From Thelephora terrestris (Eukaryota; Basidiomycota; Agaricomycetes; Thelephorales; Thelephoraceae): 64,000 bases of DNA. Both the position numbers and the translations under genes were made by a program. This document shows positions 21,649 to 33,177 of the stretch, in pieces. Every line of letters begins with the position of its first letter. Position 1 is the first letter of the stretch. A model generated the notes under the pieces. It ran no database searches. It was not told the origin of the DNA and worked only from the letters and a program-made list of their open reading frames with translations. The stretch covers positions 1,488,001 to 1,552,000 of the forward strand of contig WIUZ02000008.1 of the NCBI GenBank assembly GCA_015956445.1, read 5' to 3'.

Positions 21649-23857
21649 ATGGCAAAATCAAGCAAGCAAGTTGAAGCTGCAAACAAGAAGAAGTCAGCTG
21701 AGCAAAGAGAGGCTGCAGTTCAACGCGCTGTCGAACTGTACAAAACCTTGGCAAATTCGGGCCCAAAAAATGCACCGGGCTATAGGGTGGTCTGCAAGAT
21801 GGTGGAGGATGAGCTTGAAAGGGAAACGGGGGTCAGGATTGCACTGTGCTATAACACTGTTCGTGCAAGGTTGAATGGTATGCTTAGGAACACATTTGAG
21901 ATGACGGTGTACTTAATTTTAACCAAAGGTGCCTGCTTGCTCACTCAATTCAATCAGGAGAAGGCATGGTTACTCCCTGAAGAAGAGAAGGTTGTGCTTG
22001 ATTTTATGCTTGAACTCGCATCACGGGGGTGGCCGCTCAGCAAAAAACGAACAAGAGAGCATGTCAATGAAATATGTTGAGCAAAGCTTGGAGCCGAATT
22101 TCCCGAGGACGGAGTTGGCGAGTGTTGGATCGACCGTTTCCTGGGCCGTCACCAAGACATCATACAGACCTATCGAGCACATCCACTTGAGTCACTCCGT
22201 GGCCAGGCTGTAAATCCATTCACCCATCGTGGTTTCTACGACCTCCTCGGAAGGGTCCTCAACACCGGGGATAACGGGTCTCCAATTGCTGAGGAGAATA
22301 TCTACGGAAGTGACGAGTCAGCCTTCCAAACTGGCACAGGGTCCTCTAACAAGAAGGTGATAGGGGCTGCGGGAAAGCGTCTTCAGCATCAGCAGAAGAC
22401 CGGGAATAGAGAAAATATTACCGTGATGGTGACAATTTGTGCGGATGGTACATCCGTACCACCCGCTGTCATCTTCAAAGGCTCAAAATATCTTGTCAAA
22501 TGGAAACAAGAAAATCCTACAAACGCCATGTAAGTTGATCCATAAAATCAAAACGGGTCTCATGACTTACTGTATCTGGGCTAGGCTGGGTTATTCGAAA
22601 AAGGGGTGGACCGATTGTGAGCTCGCAGTGCTCTGGTTAAAACATTTTGATGGGTACACCAAGAGAAAATCAAACGGTTGAGCTCGCCTACTGATTGTTG
22701 ATGGCCACAACTCCCACTACTCTTTTGAGTTTCTCGACTATGCCCGCACCTAACAAATTCATGTCCTCTGCTATCCTGCGCACACCACTCACATATACCA
22801 AGGTCTTGATGTTGTCGTATTCAGTGTCTTGAAGCGGCACTGGGCGGAGGAGAAGACAAAGTGGGAGGAGAACGGTGGTGAAGTCACAAAGGAGACCTTT
22901 TTGAAGATCTATGGCGAGGCACACATCAGAACGCTGACGCCAGAGCTAATCAGGAAAGCATTTGAGAAGACTGGTATCGTCCCATTCAATCTGGATGTTA
23001 TTTCCCCAGAAATGATGGCTCCTAGCAAAGAGACCTCACTCGAAGGTCCCCTCCCTCTTGTACCGCCTACCCCGGTTCGCACCGCAGCCACATCGCTCCA
23101 CCATCTCCTGCATCCACCTTCCAAACCGAACGAGCAGCCCAATGCCTCTCAGCTGCACGTTCATGGTGACGTGTCGAACCTTATCAGCCACACAATTCGT
23201 CAACTCAGAGACCCAGAACTGGTGTATCTGACACGTACCTCTCCAATCAAAGTGTCCACACATCGGCCGCCCATCACAACAACCATCGTCTCCCCAATCA
23301 AGCCTTGATTTGCTGATCTCCTCTCAGAAAACCCGTCAACCGACCGGGAGAAAGCATTGATGAAGGCACTGCATTATCTCACCTTGTGTGAGGCTCGATA
23401 CAAGGGGGTTGTAACCGGGCTACAGAGTTCAGTTATTTTGCAGCAAGCTTATGTTGAGCGTGTCCATGGCCAGTTGGCGGCAAAGGAGAAAAAGAGTGGC
23501 AGGGAGAAAGGGGCTTTGAAGGGTGGACATGCAAGGTTGATGACTGAGGATGAGGTGTTCAATGAAATCAGACTGCAGGAGGAGGAAAAGGTGCAACAAC
23601 AGCTTGAGAAGCAGATGAGAAAAAAAAAGGTGGAGGAGTACAGGATCACAGTGGATGAGTGGAAGAAGGGCGAAGAGGCAAGGAAAGTTTGGAATGTAGC
23701 ATGTCGTGAGGAGTGGGAGAAGGAGGTGCAAGCGTGGAAAGAACTACCAAAACCAAGGGGGAAACGACCTCTTCTTGGGAACTTGAAGAAGGCTGAACCT
23801 AAGCCAAGCCACCCCGCAAATGTTGTGGCTGACGACGACGACGAGGTGAGTGTGTAG
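21649..23857 (+). pseudogene. pogo-type transposase, CENP-B HTH plus DDE, with in-frame stops
   Basis: Start ATG at 21649 (MAKSSKQVEAANKKK). Order: N-terminal HTH (to about codon 80), CENP-B-like HTH (EEEKVVLDFMLELASRGWPL), then DDE domain with YGSDESAFQ (first Asp), LLIVDGHNSH (second Asp) and PAHTTHIYQGLDV (third acidic site). A C-terminal coiled coil follows (to 23857, ending DDDDEVSV). A likely intron is 22531 to about 22585 (GTAAGT...GGCTAG). Stops interrupt the frame at 22076-22078 (TGA), about 22679 (TGA), about 22751 (TAA) and about 23306 (TGA). Each is explained by a C to T change. The element is therefore inactive as seen. Confidence 0.85.
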
Positions 23858-24153
23858 TTTGAAGGGACGTGGTGCGGCAGTTATCTTACAATGCGAGACA
23901 GGGTGTGGGTGACGACAAAAGTGACAATGACGCGTGACACTGTTAAAAGGAGTGATGTGTCACAGTTTCGACACGGGTCTGATAAAAATGCTCTGGGATG
24001 AGCACTTTGCACATTTTTACTCTAAATTTGCTCTCGCTTTATAGACTAAGTATATAGCTAAACAACCCGCCCAATTTTGATGGGAATATGAGGGTTTTCG
24101 AGTGGAGGAGGCCAAAATTTAGTTTTGGTGTTAATAGGAACGATTAACTACTG

Positions 24154-25736
24154 TACTGTCCAAAATACGGTCATGGCAATGCTTTATCCGACCTCTGACA
24201 GCGCTTGCGTCCTATTCGCCATTGGATCGGCCCATCGTTTTCCTGGTCCAGACTCCCCATTCATTCATTTTGACAACAACATTCCATTCAAACCCCACTT
24301 GGTCTTTTGTTACTCTGATCAGACAAGCTGATGTGTCGTCTCCCTATTGGTTCATCTTCACATGTGATATCATCCTTTGTCATTCCTTTCCCACACAAAG
24401 TCATGACCCCTTTCTTATTTTCTCACAAACCCTGACCGATTAGTCATTCCTTTGTCATTTCTATTCTATGTTCCGGGCCGCTTACTGTTCTGGCTTACTC
24501 TCAGCCCTTCTTTACTCCAAGTTATTATTAGATAGGATTATCTCAGTCCCAGCCACTCTCCTATATAGATACCAGTAGAGTAGCTGAAAATTCCCCATCT
24601 TTGATATCTCAGGAAGTCCTCTTCTCCTTGTGGCATCGGTGTATTTGCTATCACTGGGGGCAAGGGGTCAAATACCCGGTGGGTATATGCTGAACACATT
24701 GTGATTACAGTCAACAAGTGATCATAATGTGCCCAGTGGGAGAAATTTGAATACATTCAAAATTTGCCTGGCCATGTGAGTCTAATGTGCCCACTGGGGA
24801 CATTTTGATTGCAATCACAATGTACCCATCAATGTGATCTCAATGTGGCTGCTGTGCACATTTTAATTTCTTTCACAATGTTCCCATCAATGTGTTCCCA
24901 ATGTACCCAGCTCATTACATAATAGTTTCTTTCACAATGTTGTCCACAATGTGTCCAGCATGTGGCTGAGCCACTCATTCAAAATTCTTTCAAAGATTAT
25001 CCAGTGATGTGTCCATAATCTCCCTAGGGGGTTCTTTTTGAAGTAATCACAATGTAATCTCAATATTGTTCAATTTCACCATGAACTTTAAAAGGAATCG
25101 TTATGTGTATGGTTGTACACATTCTAGACACATTGCTGGATACTTTGTGTAAGAAGTCTGAATGAGTGGCTCAGCCACATGCTGGACACACTGTGGACAA
25201 CATTGTGAAAGAAACTATTATGTAATGAGCTGGGTACATTGTGAACACATTGATGGGAACATTGTGAAAGAAATTAAAATGTACACAGCACATTGGATTC
25301 ACATGGCCATCCACATTTTGAATGTATTCAAATTTCCCCCACTGAGTACATTGTGATCACTTGTTGACTGTGATCACAATGTGCTCAGCATGTACCCACC
25401 GGGTATTTGACCCCTTGCCCCCAGTGTATAGGCCACTGAAGAGCTTATTGAGTAACTCTCGGACAACCGTTCGCTTTCCTCTCTCTCTCAGCCTTGCATC
25501 AAGAATTGGCGAACGCGCTTACGAAAAGGAGTTCCTTGCTGCTCTTTTCATCAAGCATCAGTTTGAGGCGCCATCCTCGGGCTCTCATTCCTGCCCTCAG
25601 ACAACGATAGGGATTTTACCTGATAGAGACTCAGATATAGGGAAGTTGTTCCCCCTTTGCCCCATTGATTCTTGTTCGTTGGAGTTGCAACTCACCAACA
25701 GCACTGGTACCTGAAGGGCAAAGAGTGGCCCTGACA
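24154..25736 (+). other. LTR F terminal part with promoter, no gene
   Basis: Homologous to 6795-7636 of LTR D. TATATA at 24562-24567 is the LTR promoter candidate. It is interrupted by the foldback at 24652-25426 and ends CCTGACA at 25736. Confidence 0.6.
24652..25426. mobile_element. Foldback element FB7
   Basis: 775 bp, starting CACTGGGGGCAAGGGGTC, with target duplication TAT at 24649-24651 and 25427-25429. The empty site is visible in LTR D at about 7250. Same subfamily as FB3. Confidence 0.93.
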
Positions 25737-25742
25737 TGAATC

Positions 25743-25816
25743 ATGTGACTCCAATGTCCCTGATCAGTAATCACTCAGTACTTTGTGATTACTGATCAGG
25801 GACATTGTGGTCACAT
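25743..25816. repeat. 74-bp inverted repeat, probable foldback remnant
   Basis: Arms around GTCCCTGATCAGTAATCAC pair with GTGATTACTGATCAGGGAC across a 10-nt loop. The following bases to 26095 look like decayed foldback sequence (CATTGTGGTCACAT, AGTACCTGG). No gene is seen in 25737-26095. Confidence 0.6.
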
Positions 25817-26095
25817 AATTCAGCACTTTTCGAATCTTTCCACAATGGACTGAGCTGGGAAGTAGTAATTACATTGCTCAATACATTCTGAAAGAACTCA
25901 ACTTGTTCTTGCCCAGCAAAGTGTCAGTACATTGGACATGGAACTACAATGTATTCAAAAAGTACCTGGTAAGTAAGTGGTGGCTTGTACTCAGTGTGAC
26001 TCTGGTTTGTGGAATGCTCGGCTGCAGGGCCTGTCACCAGTATCATCGATTTGGACCCTCCCCCATTCAGTCAACTTGCACAGAATAAATTTTGT

Positions 26096-26556
26096 CACTG
26101 GGGGCAAGGGCACCTGGAATCAAGGATTACATCTTAATTATATGGTGAGTCCATGTGCACTTTCCAACAATTGTAATTGCTGATTCCAGGTTGATTAGAT
26201 TTTGAATGTTACCTTAACATGTAATTGAACCAACTCCATTTGAAATTTCCTCAAAATGTTCCCAAGCAATATTTCCTAAATGCACCCAGTGGGTACATTG
26301 TGAAAACATCTCAGACAATTGAGAAAATTTTGATTACATTGCAATATCATTTTTGCCCTCATGTCAAAAACATCCCATAAACATTTGCTGAGAACATTTC
26401 AAATAGAATTTGTGGATATTGGTTGGATTACATGTTAAGGTAATATTCAAAATGTAATCAACCCGGAATCAGCAATTACAATTATTGGAAAGTGCACCTG
26501 AACTCACCATGTAATCTAGATGTAATCACTAGTTCCAGGTACCCTTGCCCCCAGTG
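26096..26556. mobile_element. Foldback element FB9
   Basis: 461 bp, starting CACTGGGGGCAAGGGCACC. The arms pair through GGTGCACTTTCC-like and GATTCCAGG-like segments. The flanks do not show a clear 3-bp duplication. Confidence 0.8.
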
Positions 26557-28253
26557 TCCTGTTTTCATTGTACACACCCATATGTATTATTTATTAGCTT
26601 GAATGGAATTTCTGGTACAACAAACCTGATTTCTGCCGGGCCTATTCGGCTGTGAAACAAGCAAAATAGTACACTTTACACCAAAATCCAGCATGTACTG
26701 CACTGACATCACATGATTTTTTGTGTACCAAAATTACTGATTTGTGACGGTAACAAAATTAGTACATTTTCGTCACAGACCATAATTTTTTGTGCTGATA
26801 AAATCAGTAAATTTGCAGGACATTAGGGACTCATTGTGTACTGAATATGATTACTTTTCGTTCTTACAGTGCAAGTTTTCAGATGTATCTCAGCAGCATT
26901 TGGACGTACCTTAGCAGTATTTTGACAGATCATCAAAACTGCTCAGATATATTAGCACAGCCACCCCCTTAACATAGCCACAGCACAGCCACAATACACA
27001 GCATTCTACACAGCCTTCTTTACAGCCTCAGTCATATCAGTTTCACACATCAAGATGTAACATTCATTCCCAGTCATCAGCATAGATCAGGAACTCCATT
27101 CTTATCAAGATCAGCAACCCCCTTTACATTCTTACTAGGTGTTTGGACCTGTGAATATATGTGCAGTGATAAAGGTTACTGACCCCTCTGAACACATCTG
27201 AAGGACCAACAGCCTCCTTCAGCAAACTCATCAGGACAAGGAGCTGGAAAGTATGAAACCCCGCCCACCCTGAGGAGTTGATAGGTCTTTATATACTGTA
27301 GTGATGGTTTCTGCTTTAGGAGTGACTAAACGCTTCCACTAATGCAAAATTTGGCTGAGCACCTGCTACAAAAATATTTCAAAAGCGGACTTAGAGAAAT
27401 ATGAAAGGTAATGAATGTGTGGGAGTGTGGGGCAAGAGGGGGCATGACTAAGGGTCTGGTAACTTCCATAAACAGAACAAAGGATGAGGCAAGGATGGCA
27501 TAAAATAACAAGCATTGGTCAGAATAAGACACAATCATGAGGGAATGAAGTTATCACATGGGATAGAAAAGGTGTATGACAGCTAAGCAGAAATGTGGTC
27601 AGTGGGCCGAATGGAGAGGCCGAAAGATAAGCACAATTGGTGTGTGGGAACGAATGAATCAGCACCGATTGAGTAGTGACTCAGCTGGTTTGTGTGCAGT
27701 CTCGTGACACGGGGACTAAGTCTGACGTGGCACCTTGGTTCCGGCCGGAGACTGATGATTGGCTGGCTGGGATAGGATTTAAGGATGGGGAGCATGGGCT
27801 TGCTTCCTCAGCAACTTTTGCTGCTACCAGCCTCTGCTCTACTCCCTTGCTTAACCAGCCAATCTTCATCAACACTATGTCTTCTCTTGCCAACTCTGCT
27901 GCCATGAAGGGAAACACTAGCCGTGCTGCATGGGGGCATCTCTCATTGCATAGCATACGTGTGGCATATACTGATTGAAGTTCCCAGGTCCACTAACCTG
28001 GCTTGCACCGCTATCATTAACAAGCTTCAGTCAGCTTCTAGGGAGGCAAACGTGTTGACTCCAGAGAGGACTCGCAAGGTGCACCCACCGGAGCTGGCAC
28101 CTGCAACCTGCGGTTGATTCGCTCTGATGCACACAAGCCGATTGATCCGTACCCTGTCCGCCAAAAGAACTTCTTCTTCCGCACACCGTATCTTCTGTTT
28201 GCCAAGATCTCCTGCAGTAACACTGCAACCTATACTCATCCGCATGCTCCCCA
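26557..28253. other. Unassigned region; possible small U3-type gene start at 27878
   Basis: Mostly unrecognised sequence. Near 27770-27880 there is a promoter-like stretch followed by ATG at 27878 (MSSLANSAAMKGNTSRAAW). The frame is short and breaks by 27978. Layout (promoter, leader, Ser-rich start) resembles the U3 genes, but no homology can be shown by eye. The rest shows no coding pattern I trust. Confidence 0.25.
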
Positions 28254-29088
28254 CACAGGGGGAAAGGGGTTGTGTTCCAGTCCAGAACATTGCAAGTTCA
28301 TTGCAAGGAAATGGATGGTGTGTTGCAGGACATGATGGGAGAGAAAAGCCAAGTTGTATTGATGGGATCAACACTACTATATACCACTGCAAAAATTCTC
28401 ACAATCACATGATCAGATCACATGACTGGCTGTCACAGCTAACTCCAACATGATGTACCTGGGAAAAACCGGCCCAATACATCGCAAAGACCCCTGAATT
28501 TTCCAAGCCAATTTCCTTGCAGTGTTCCAGGACAGAAAACAGTCAGTACATTCACAGTGTTCCAGTGGGGTTCCCATTAGGTAATCCATGGGTACATTCA
28601 GAATTTTTCCAAAGAAAGTAACCTCAATGTTGACAATCGGCGCATTTACAATGTTCCTGGTCAGGAAAATTCAAAATGCACCCAAATAGTGTATTTGCAG
28701 TGTTCCAGGGTGGTACATCCAGAATGTACTGCCAGTGTGCTGTTGACTGCGATGTACTGAGCTTGGAAAATGTCAGGAACACTGCAAAAACACTGTTTGG
28801 GTGCATTTTTAATTTTCCTGACCAGAAACATTGTAAATGCATCGATCATCAACATTGAGGTTAATTTGTTTGGGAAAATTCTGAATGTACCCATGGATTA
28901 CCTTATGGGAACATCACTGGAACACTGTGAATGTACTGATCATTTTCTGTCCTGGAACACTGCAAGGAAATCAGCTTGGAAGATTCAGAATGTGTTTGTG
29001 ATGTACTGGGTCAGCTCTCGCTAGGTACACCGTCCATTTCCTTGCAATGAACTTGCAATGTTCTGGACTGGAACACTGCCCCCCAGTG
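28254..29088. mobile_element. Foldback element FB10, with a 130-bp MITE inside
   Basis: The inverted-repeat arms begin CACAGGGGGAAAGGGG (left, diverged) and end CCCCAGTG (right). Inner words are AACACTGCAA and GAACATTGCAAG. The left arm is interrupted by a 130-bp repeat at 28321-28450, which the right arm lacks. Confidence 0.75.
28321..28450 (+). mobile_element. 130-bp MITE copy 1
   Basis: Begins TGTTGCAGGACATGATGG and ends CTAACTCCAACA. The short terminal inverted repeat is TGTTGsAG. Complete copies of the same length are at 37721-37850 and 38884-39013. No coding capacity. Confidence 0.75.
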
Positions 29089-29128
29089 AGAGGACCATTG
29101 ACCGTTTATCAAGCAGGGTGACTGCTAT

Positions 29129-29415
29129 CACTGGGTCCAGGGTAGAATAGGTTTTGGGGGATTATTCTAAACAATATTCTGAATATAATTAAAATAATAA
29201 ATGTGTTATTTTCAAAACAGATTCTGCCCACATTCAAGGAATATGCAAATGCAAATGAACTCTCAGCAGAGTTGGCTCTGGGCATCAGATTTGAATAAAA
29301 TAATCCTAGGATATGGCTAGAATATGTTTAAAATAAGACATGTTTATTATTCTAATTATATTCTGAATATTATTTAGAATAATCCCCAGAAACCTATCCT
29401 ATCCTGGACCCAGTG
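29129..29415. mobile_element. Foldback element FB11 (AT-rich)
   Basis: 287 bp. Terminal inverted repeats begin CACTGGGTCCAGG and end in the reverse complement. Target duplication TAT at 29126-29128 and 29416-29418. The interior is AT-rich (ATTATTCTAAA). Confidence 0.85.
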
Positions 29416-29624
29416 TATGGAGTCTACCTTGGGTGTGGTAGGACCTCTAGTCTGTTCTTGTTTGTCTAGAACTAACTCAGGGTCTTGCAGGTGTTGGTCA
29501 CCCTTCGTGGGAGTGGGTGTCCTGAGGATCTGTCAGCCTTGGCAGATGATGAGGGTTGGTCACCAGCAGGTCCTACGCATACAAAACACCATGCTTGTCG
29601 TGGGAATGATAAGCATGGGCCTTG

Positions 29625-29724
29625 TGTTGGAGTTAGCTGTGACAGCCAGTCATGTGATCTGATCATGTGATTGTGATAATTTTTGTAATGGTATATAGTA
29701 GTGTTGATCCCATCAATACAACTT
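29625..29724 (-). mobile_element. 130-bp MITE, truncated copy
   Basis: Matches about 100 bp of the MITE from its TGTTGGAGTTAGCTG end. A 28-bp fragment of the other end lies at 30014-30041. Confidence 0.6.
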
Positions 29725-29797
29725 ATGGTCTACTATGGTATCTAAGAAATGGCCCTGGACTTTGCATGGTCCATCGCCTCAGCCTCTTCGGCCACTG

Positions 29798-30005
29798 CTA
29801 TGAACTCTGAGACCAGGGAGATTGCTCATCCAAGGGTCCAAGGTAGACCGGTGCTCCTCTGGAGGTGGTACAGGCAGGAGTAGGTGAAGGAGAAAACGGC
29901 ACGGAACTGTCAGTCCTTGGGACTGACTGGTAGGACATCCCACCTGACCCGCTCACCTCTGACTCAATTGGCACAAGCTGCCCCTTCCCCAATCTGTCCA
30001 CACGG
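29798..30005 (-). pseudogene. Fragment of a U3-type gene with LVPIESEV motif
   Basis: A minus-strand frame reads CSRVDRLGKGQLVPIESEVS, followed by a Ser/Pro-rich tail (PFSPSPTPACTTSRG). The GQLVPIE-EV motif is the same as in G1-G3 and the 9.6-kb gene family. The upstream exons are absent or replaced by the MITE fragment. Only the motif supports the assignment. Confidence 0.4.
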
Positions 30006-30386
30006 CTGCAAGGTGTTGCAGGACATGATGGGAGAGAAAACATAGTATCTTTGAATATAACCAACATGTAGTTGTTGTTTGGTGTGAATAAAAGGAAAAG
30101 GGTGAATGAATGGACTAGTTAATGTGAGAGAAGAGTGTCCATGAAGTGAAAATTGAACAAGGTGAGGGTGCAGCAGTCATGATGATGACAATAGTTGGGA
30201 TAACTGACTCCTCAACCAGCCTACTTGGTTGTTAACACTTAGCTTCTAAGTAAACCAACAAGGATTAGTAAGAGTTCTTATAGACCACTACACTGAAACC
30301 TTAGCAGCCTCGACAATATCACTCGCAAAGTGTTTTATAGCGTTCCATACAACCCTCACACAGGATATATGTGGAAACACCACAGG

Positions 30387-31400
30387 TCTTTGCATATGGC
30401 ATGAATCCCCGTGCGGTGTCTCGTTCACTGAGCCCAGTTGCAAACGCGACGGGTTCCTGGATGCGGCACCTTCATCCTTCACGCTGAATGGTCAAAATCC
30501 TACTCCTCCTCCTGCCAGATTTTGTGCACAGCCCAGCACGTCTAATACCCCCAGGAAGCTGGAGCTTGCATATGTCTGCGCTAGAAGGTGGTGTCTCATA
30601 AAAGACCAAGTAGATTCTCGCAACCATGAGGGTAGACTCCCACACCCCTCCATGCCAGATTTTGTACAGAAAGCCCAGCACGTCTACCACCCCAGGAAGC
30701 TGGTGCTTTCATGCTTCTGTGCTTGAGATGGTGTCTCGGCCTGCGCAGCAGGCAATGGTTTGTTTTGGTTTCTTCTTTCCCCCTCTCTTCTTGCGCGTCA
30801 TGCCATGTCGCTGGCCCAGTAGCAAACACCATGGGTCTTTGCATATGGTATGAACCCCCACGCGGTGTCTCGTTCACTGAGCCCAGTTGCAAACGCGACG
30901 GGTTCCTGGACTTGGCACCTTCATCCTTCTTGCGTGTCGTCCTGTTGTATCATATGCTTTCTTCCCTCTCCCTGCTCCATTCTTCTTGCGCGTCATGTCG
31001 TGTCACTGGCCCAGTGGCAAACGCCACGGGTCTTTGCATACGGCATGAATCCCCACGTGGTGTCTCGTTCACTGAGCCCAGTTGCAAACGCGACGGGTTC
31101 CTGGATGCGGCACCTTCATCCTTCAAGCTGAATGGTCAAAATCCTACTCCTGCCAGATTTTGTGCACAGAGCCCAGCACGTCTAACACCCCCAGGAAGCT
31201 GGAGCTCGCACATGTCTGCACTAGAAGGTGGTGTGTCACAAAAGACCAAGTAGATTCTCGCAACCATGAGGGTAGACTCCCACACCCTTCCATGCCAGAT
31301 TTTGTACAGAAAGCCCAGCACGTCTACCACCCCAGGAAGCTGGTGCTTTCATGCTTCTGTGCTTGAGATGGTGTCTCGCCCTGTGCAGTGGGCAATGTTT
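30387..31400 (+). repeat. Direct repeat, unit about 640 bp, plus a third partial copy
   Basis: The segment from 30392 to about 30730 recurs at 31034 to about 31375 with few changes (markers: TGTCTCGTTCACTGAGCC, GCAAACGCGACGGGTTCC). A shorter third copy starts at about 30839. Open frames inside are repeats of the same sequence; no protein family is recognised. Confidence 0.75.
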
Positions 31401-32430
31401 ATTTTGGTTTCTTCTCAAGGTCCTAACATGTCCCGCAAGTAGGAATGTTCAATTCTTCACACAATTGGCCCACTCAGTGGCAAGCCGCATATGAGACCTG
31501 GCTCCCCTTGGGGCAAGTGACCATATCCAGTGTCCTGGAAGCAGTACTGAAGTCAGGGATTTGTCTAGGGCCTATCTCCACCTGGTTCCGTACGGAATTG
31601 ACCCAGGGTACTTCCACCAGCACTCCCACCAGCCAAAACTCTGGTTCCTCCACCTTTCTCTCGCCTATCAAAAACACAGGGTGCTTCAGACCAATCTCCC
31701 AACCCATCCTCCCTCCCCCTAAGGCCAAATGTGCAGATGATTTCTGTTTTCTTCAAGCGGTCCTCCTGCCCCTCCTCAAACACACGAGAAACTGTGCTCC
31801 TACTCCTACCTTAAAGATTTCTCAATGTAATCTTCCTCCCACCGAGTTTATCCACCCGTATCAAGACACTTTAGCACTCATGGGGAATAAATGAACGGAA
31901 TGCGTGCTGTGTTAGCAATGGAATGAATAGTACAGAAATGGTTCGAACCGGTCTTCATCCTATCAATCATGCAGAGCTTGGACACCCCAAGGGTACGATG
32001 TAGAGTAGTAACAACTAGCATCGGCAAGTGGCAATGCCCACGACCAAGGGGGACAAGCTGAATTTTCCCCACAGCATGAATGCAACTAGAAAAATGCCGA
32101 CTTGACGTCGACATAAACCTTGCTTGTCCATGGTCAAGTTGAGAGACCGCCTCCAAAGTGAAGCTGCAGTGGTGATCAGCGTGTCATTATTTAATGAGTC
32201 CAGAATGACCTGTTGCAACATACGACGGAGAATGCGTCATGCGCTTCAACTCTTTGTTGAGGGCAAAGACCAGGGCGAAAGCGACAGGCCCCTTCCGGGG
32301 TAAATATCTGTGTCCAGTGGAGAGATAAAGAGTGTGGAAGATCGGGTTGGTTCTCTGGGCGTGGCTGACCCGGGCCTAATGCATGCGCGTGGACGTTTGA
32401 ACACTGGCAATAAACGCGTGGGAGAAAGCC
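31401..32430. other. Unassigned region
   Basis: Several short frames on both strands but none with a recognisable motif or sustained coding pattern. It may include decayed sequence of the helicase gene to its right. Confidence 0.3.
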
Positions 32431-32439
32431 CATAAAGGA

Positions 32440-33177
32440 ACTCTACGGACACCATAGTGCACTTGACTCTGATTCTTCCCACAGTGGGCAATGGGGTCCA
32501 ATCCACTTTATGCGCGGTTATGGAGAATCCTGGCTCAATCGGGACCTGCTTCCACTTGATAGTGCATCATCTGTGGGATGCACCGTGCTCAAATTTTAGT
32601 TCCGTCACATCTGGCAAGACTGGAAGTGGTGCTTTGGCAAGGCTGACATCTCTTCGGTGCCACATCCCTGTATCTCGACAACACACGATTTTAAGTATCG
32701 CCGTCCTTGCACGTCTTTGGTTTACCTCAACCTCCTCAGTATTCCATGACTGCCATTGACAACACCCGCCGCAACATCAAAGTTTTGATTTATTGCCACA
32801 GGCATTCCTATCACCGGGGGAATTCGCCTTAGTCTATGTTTGGTTTGTCCCAAGTGCAGTCCCTCCAATCTTTGTATAAGCGCTGCATCTGTAACAATGC
32901 TCTTCTGATGTGTGTCTATGGCATGATACCAATGCAACTCTTTGCCCGTTCATTCCGCAAATGCCTCAGTCGCCTTACGGTTAATCGCATCTCTCGTTGC
33001 GTTGCTGCTGACTATAATAGGGGCATTATGCCACTCTCCTTGGTCTGCGGGAGCCTGACCCTGCAAAGTACGCGTACAGCCGCTGAGTTGTTCATAGCCT
33101 TTCGCACTACACGCTCCGTTACGAAGCCTGTGTAAAAGGCCGACAAACATCCAATTTTCAGGGCTGTTCTGTCGCAT
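32440..33177 (-). pseudogene. Pif1/Helitron-type helicase C-terminal fragment
   Basis: A minus-strand frame from 33177 reads NWMFVGLLHRLRNGACS, then APIIVSSNATRDAINR, then IGMPVAINQNFDVAAGVVNG. The last is the signature of the C-terminal region of Helitron or Pif1 helicases (MPVMI-TQN-VVNGSxG). At about 32570-32500 GFSITAHK appears, the start of the motif normally read as ITAHKAQG, but the next residues do not match. No Walker A motif and no Rep domain are visible. It is a decayed fragment. Confidence 0.6.

Larger units (their letters stand above)
21163..24153 (+). mobile_element. pogo-type DNA transposon (Tc1/mariner superfamily), decayed
   Basis: Terminal inverted repeats begin CAGTAGTTAATTGTTCC (left) and the reverse complement of CAGTAGTTAATCGTTCC (right). 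The target duplication is TA at 21161-21162 and 24154-24155. Length is 2,991 bp. It carries a broken transposase gene in the sense direction and lies within degenerate exon 1 of G1. Confidence 0.85.
1..25736 (+). mobile_element. LTR F: outermost solo-LTR-like unit (left end outside window)
   Basis: The right end reads GGCCCTGACA at 25727-25736, the same terminus as LTR D and LTR E. The terminal part (24154-25736, less the foldback at 24652-25426) matches LTR D 6795-7636 closely, including the TATA box and the segment from GAGGCGCC onward. The left end lies beyond base 1, so no target duplication can be checked. The unit carries gene G1 on the opposite strand and has been invaded by LTR E, a pogo element and four foldback elements. 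I infer U3-R-U5 order from the position of the TATA box and the CA end. No gag or pol is seen. Confidence 0.65.
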
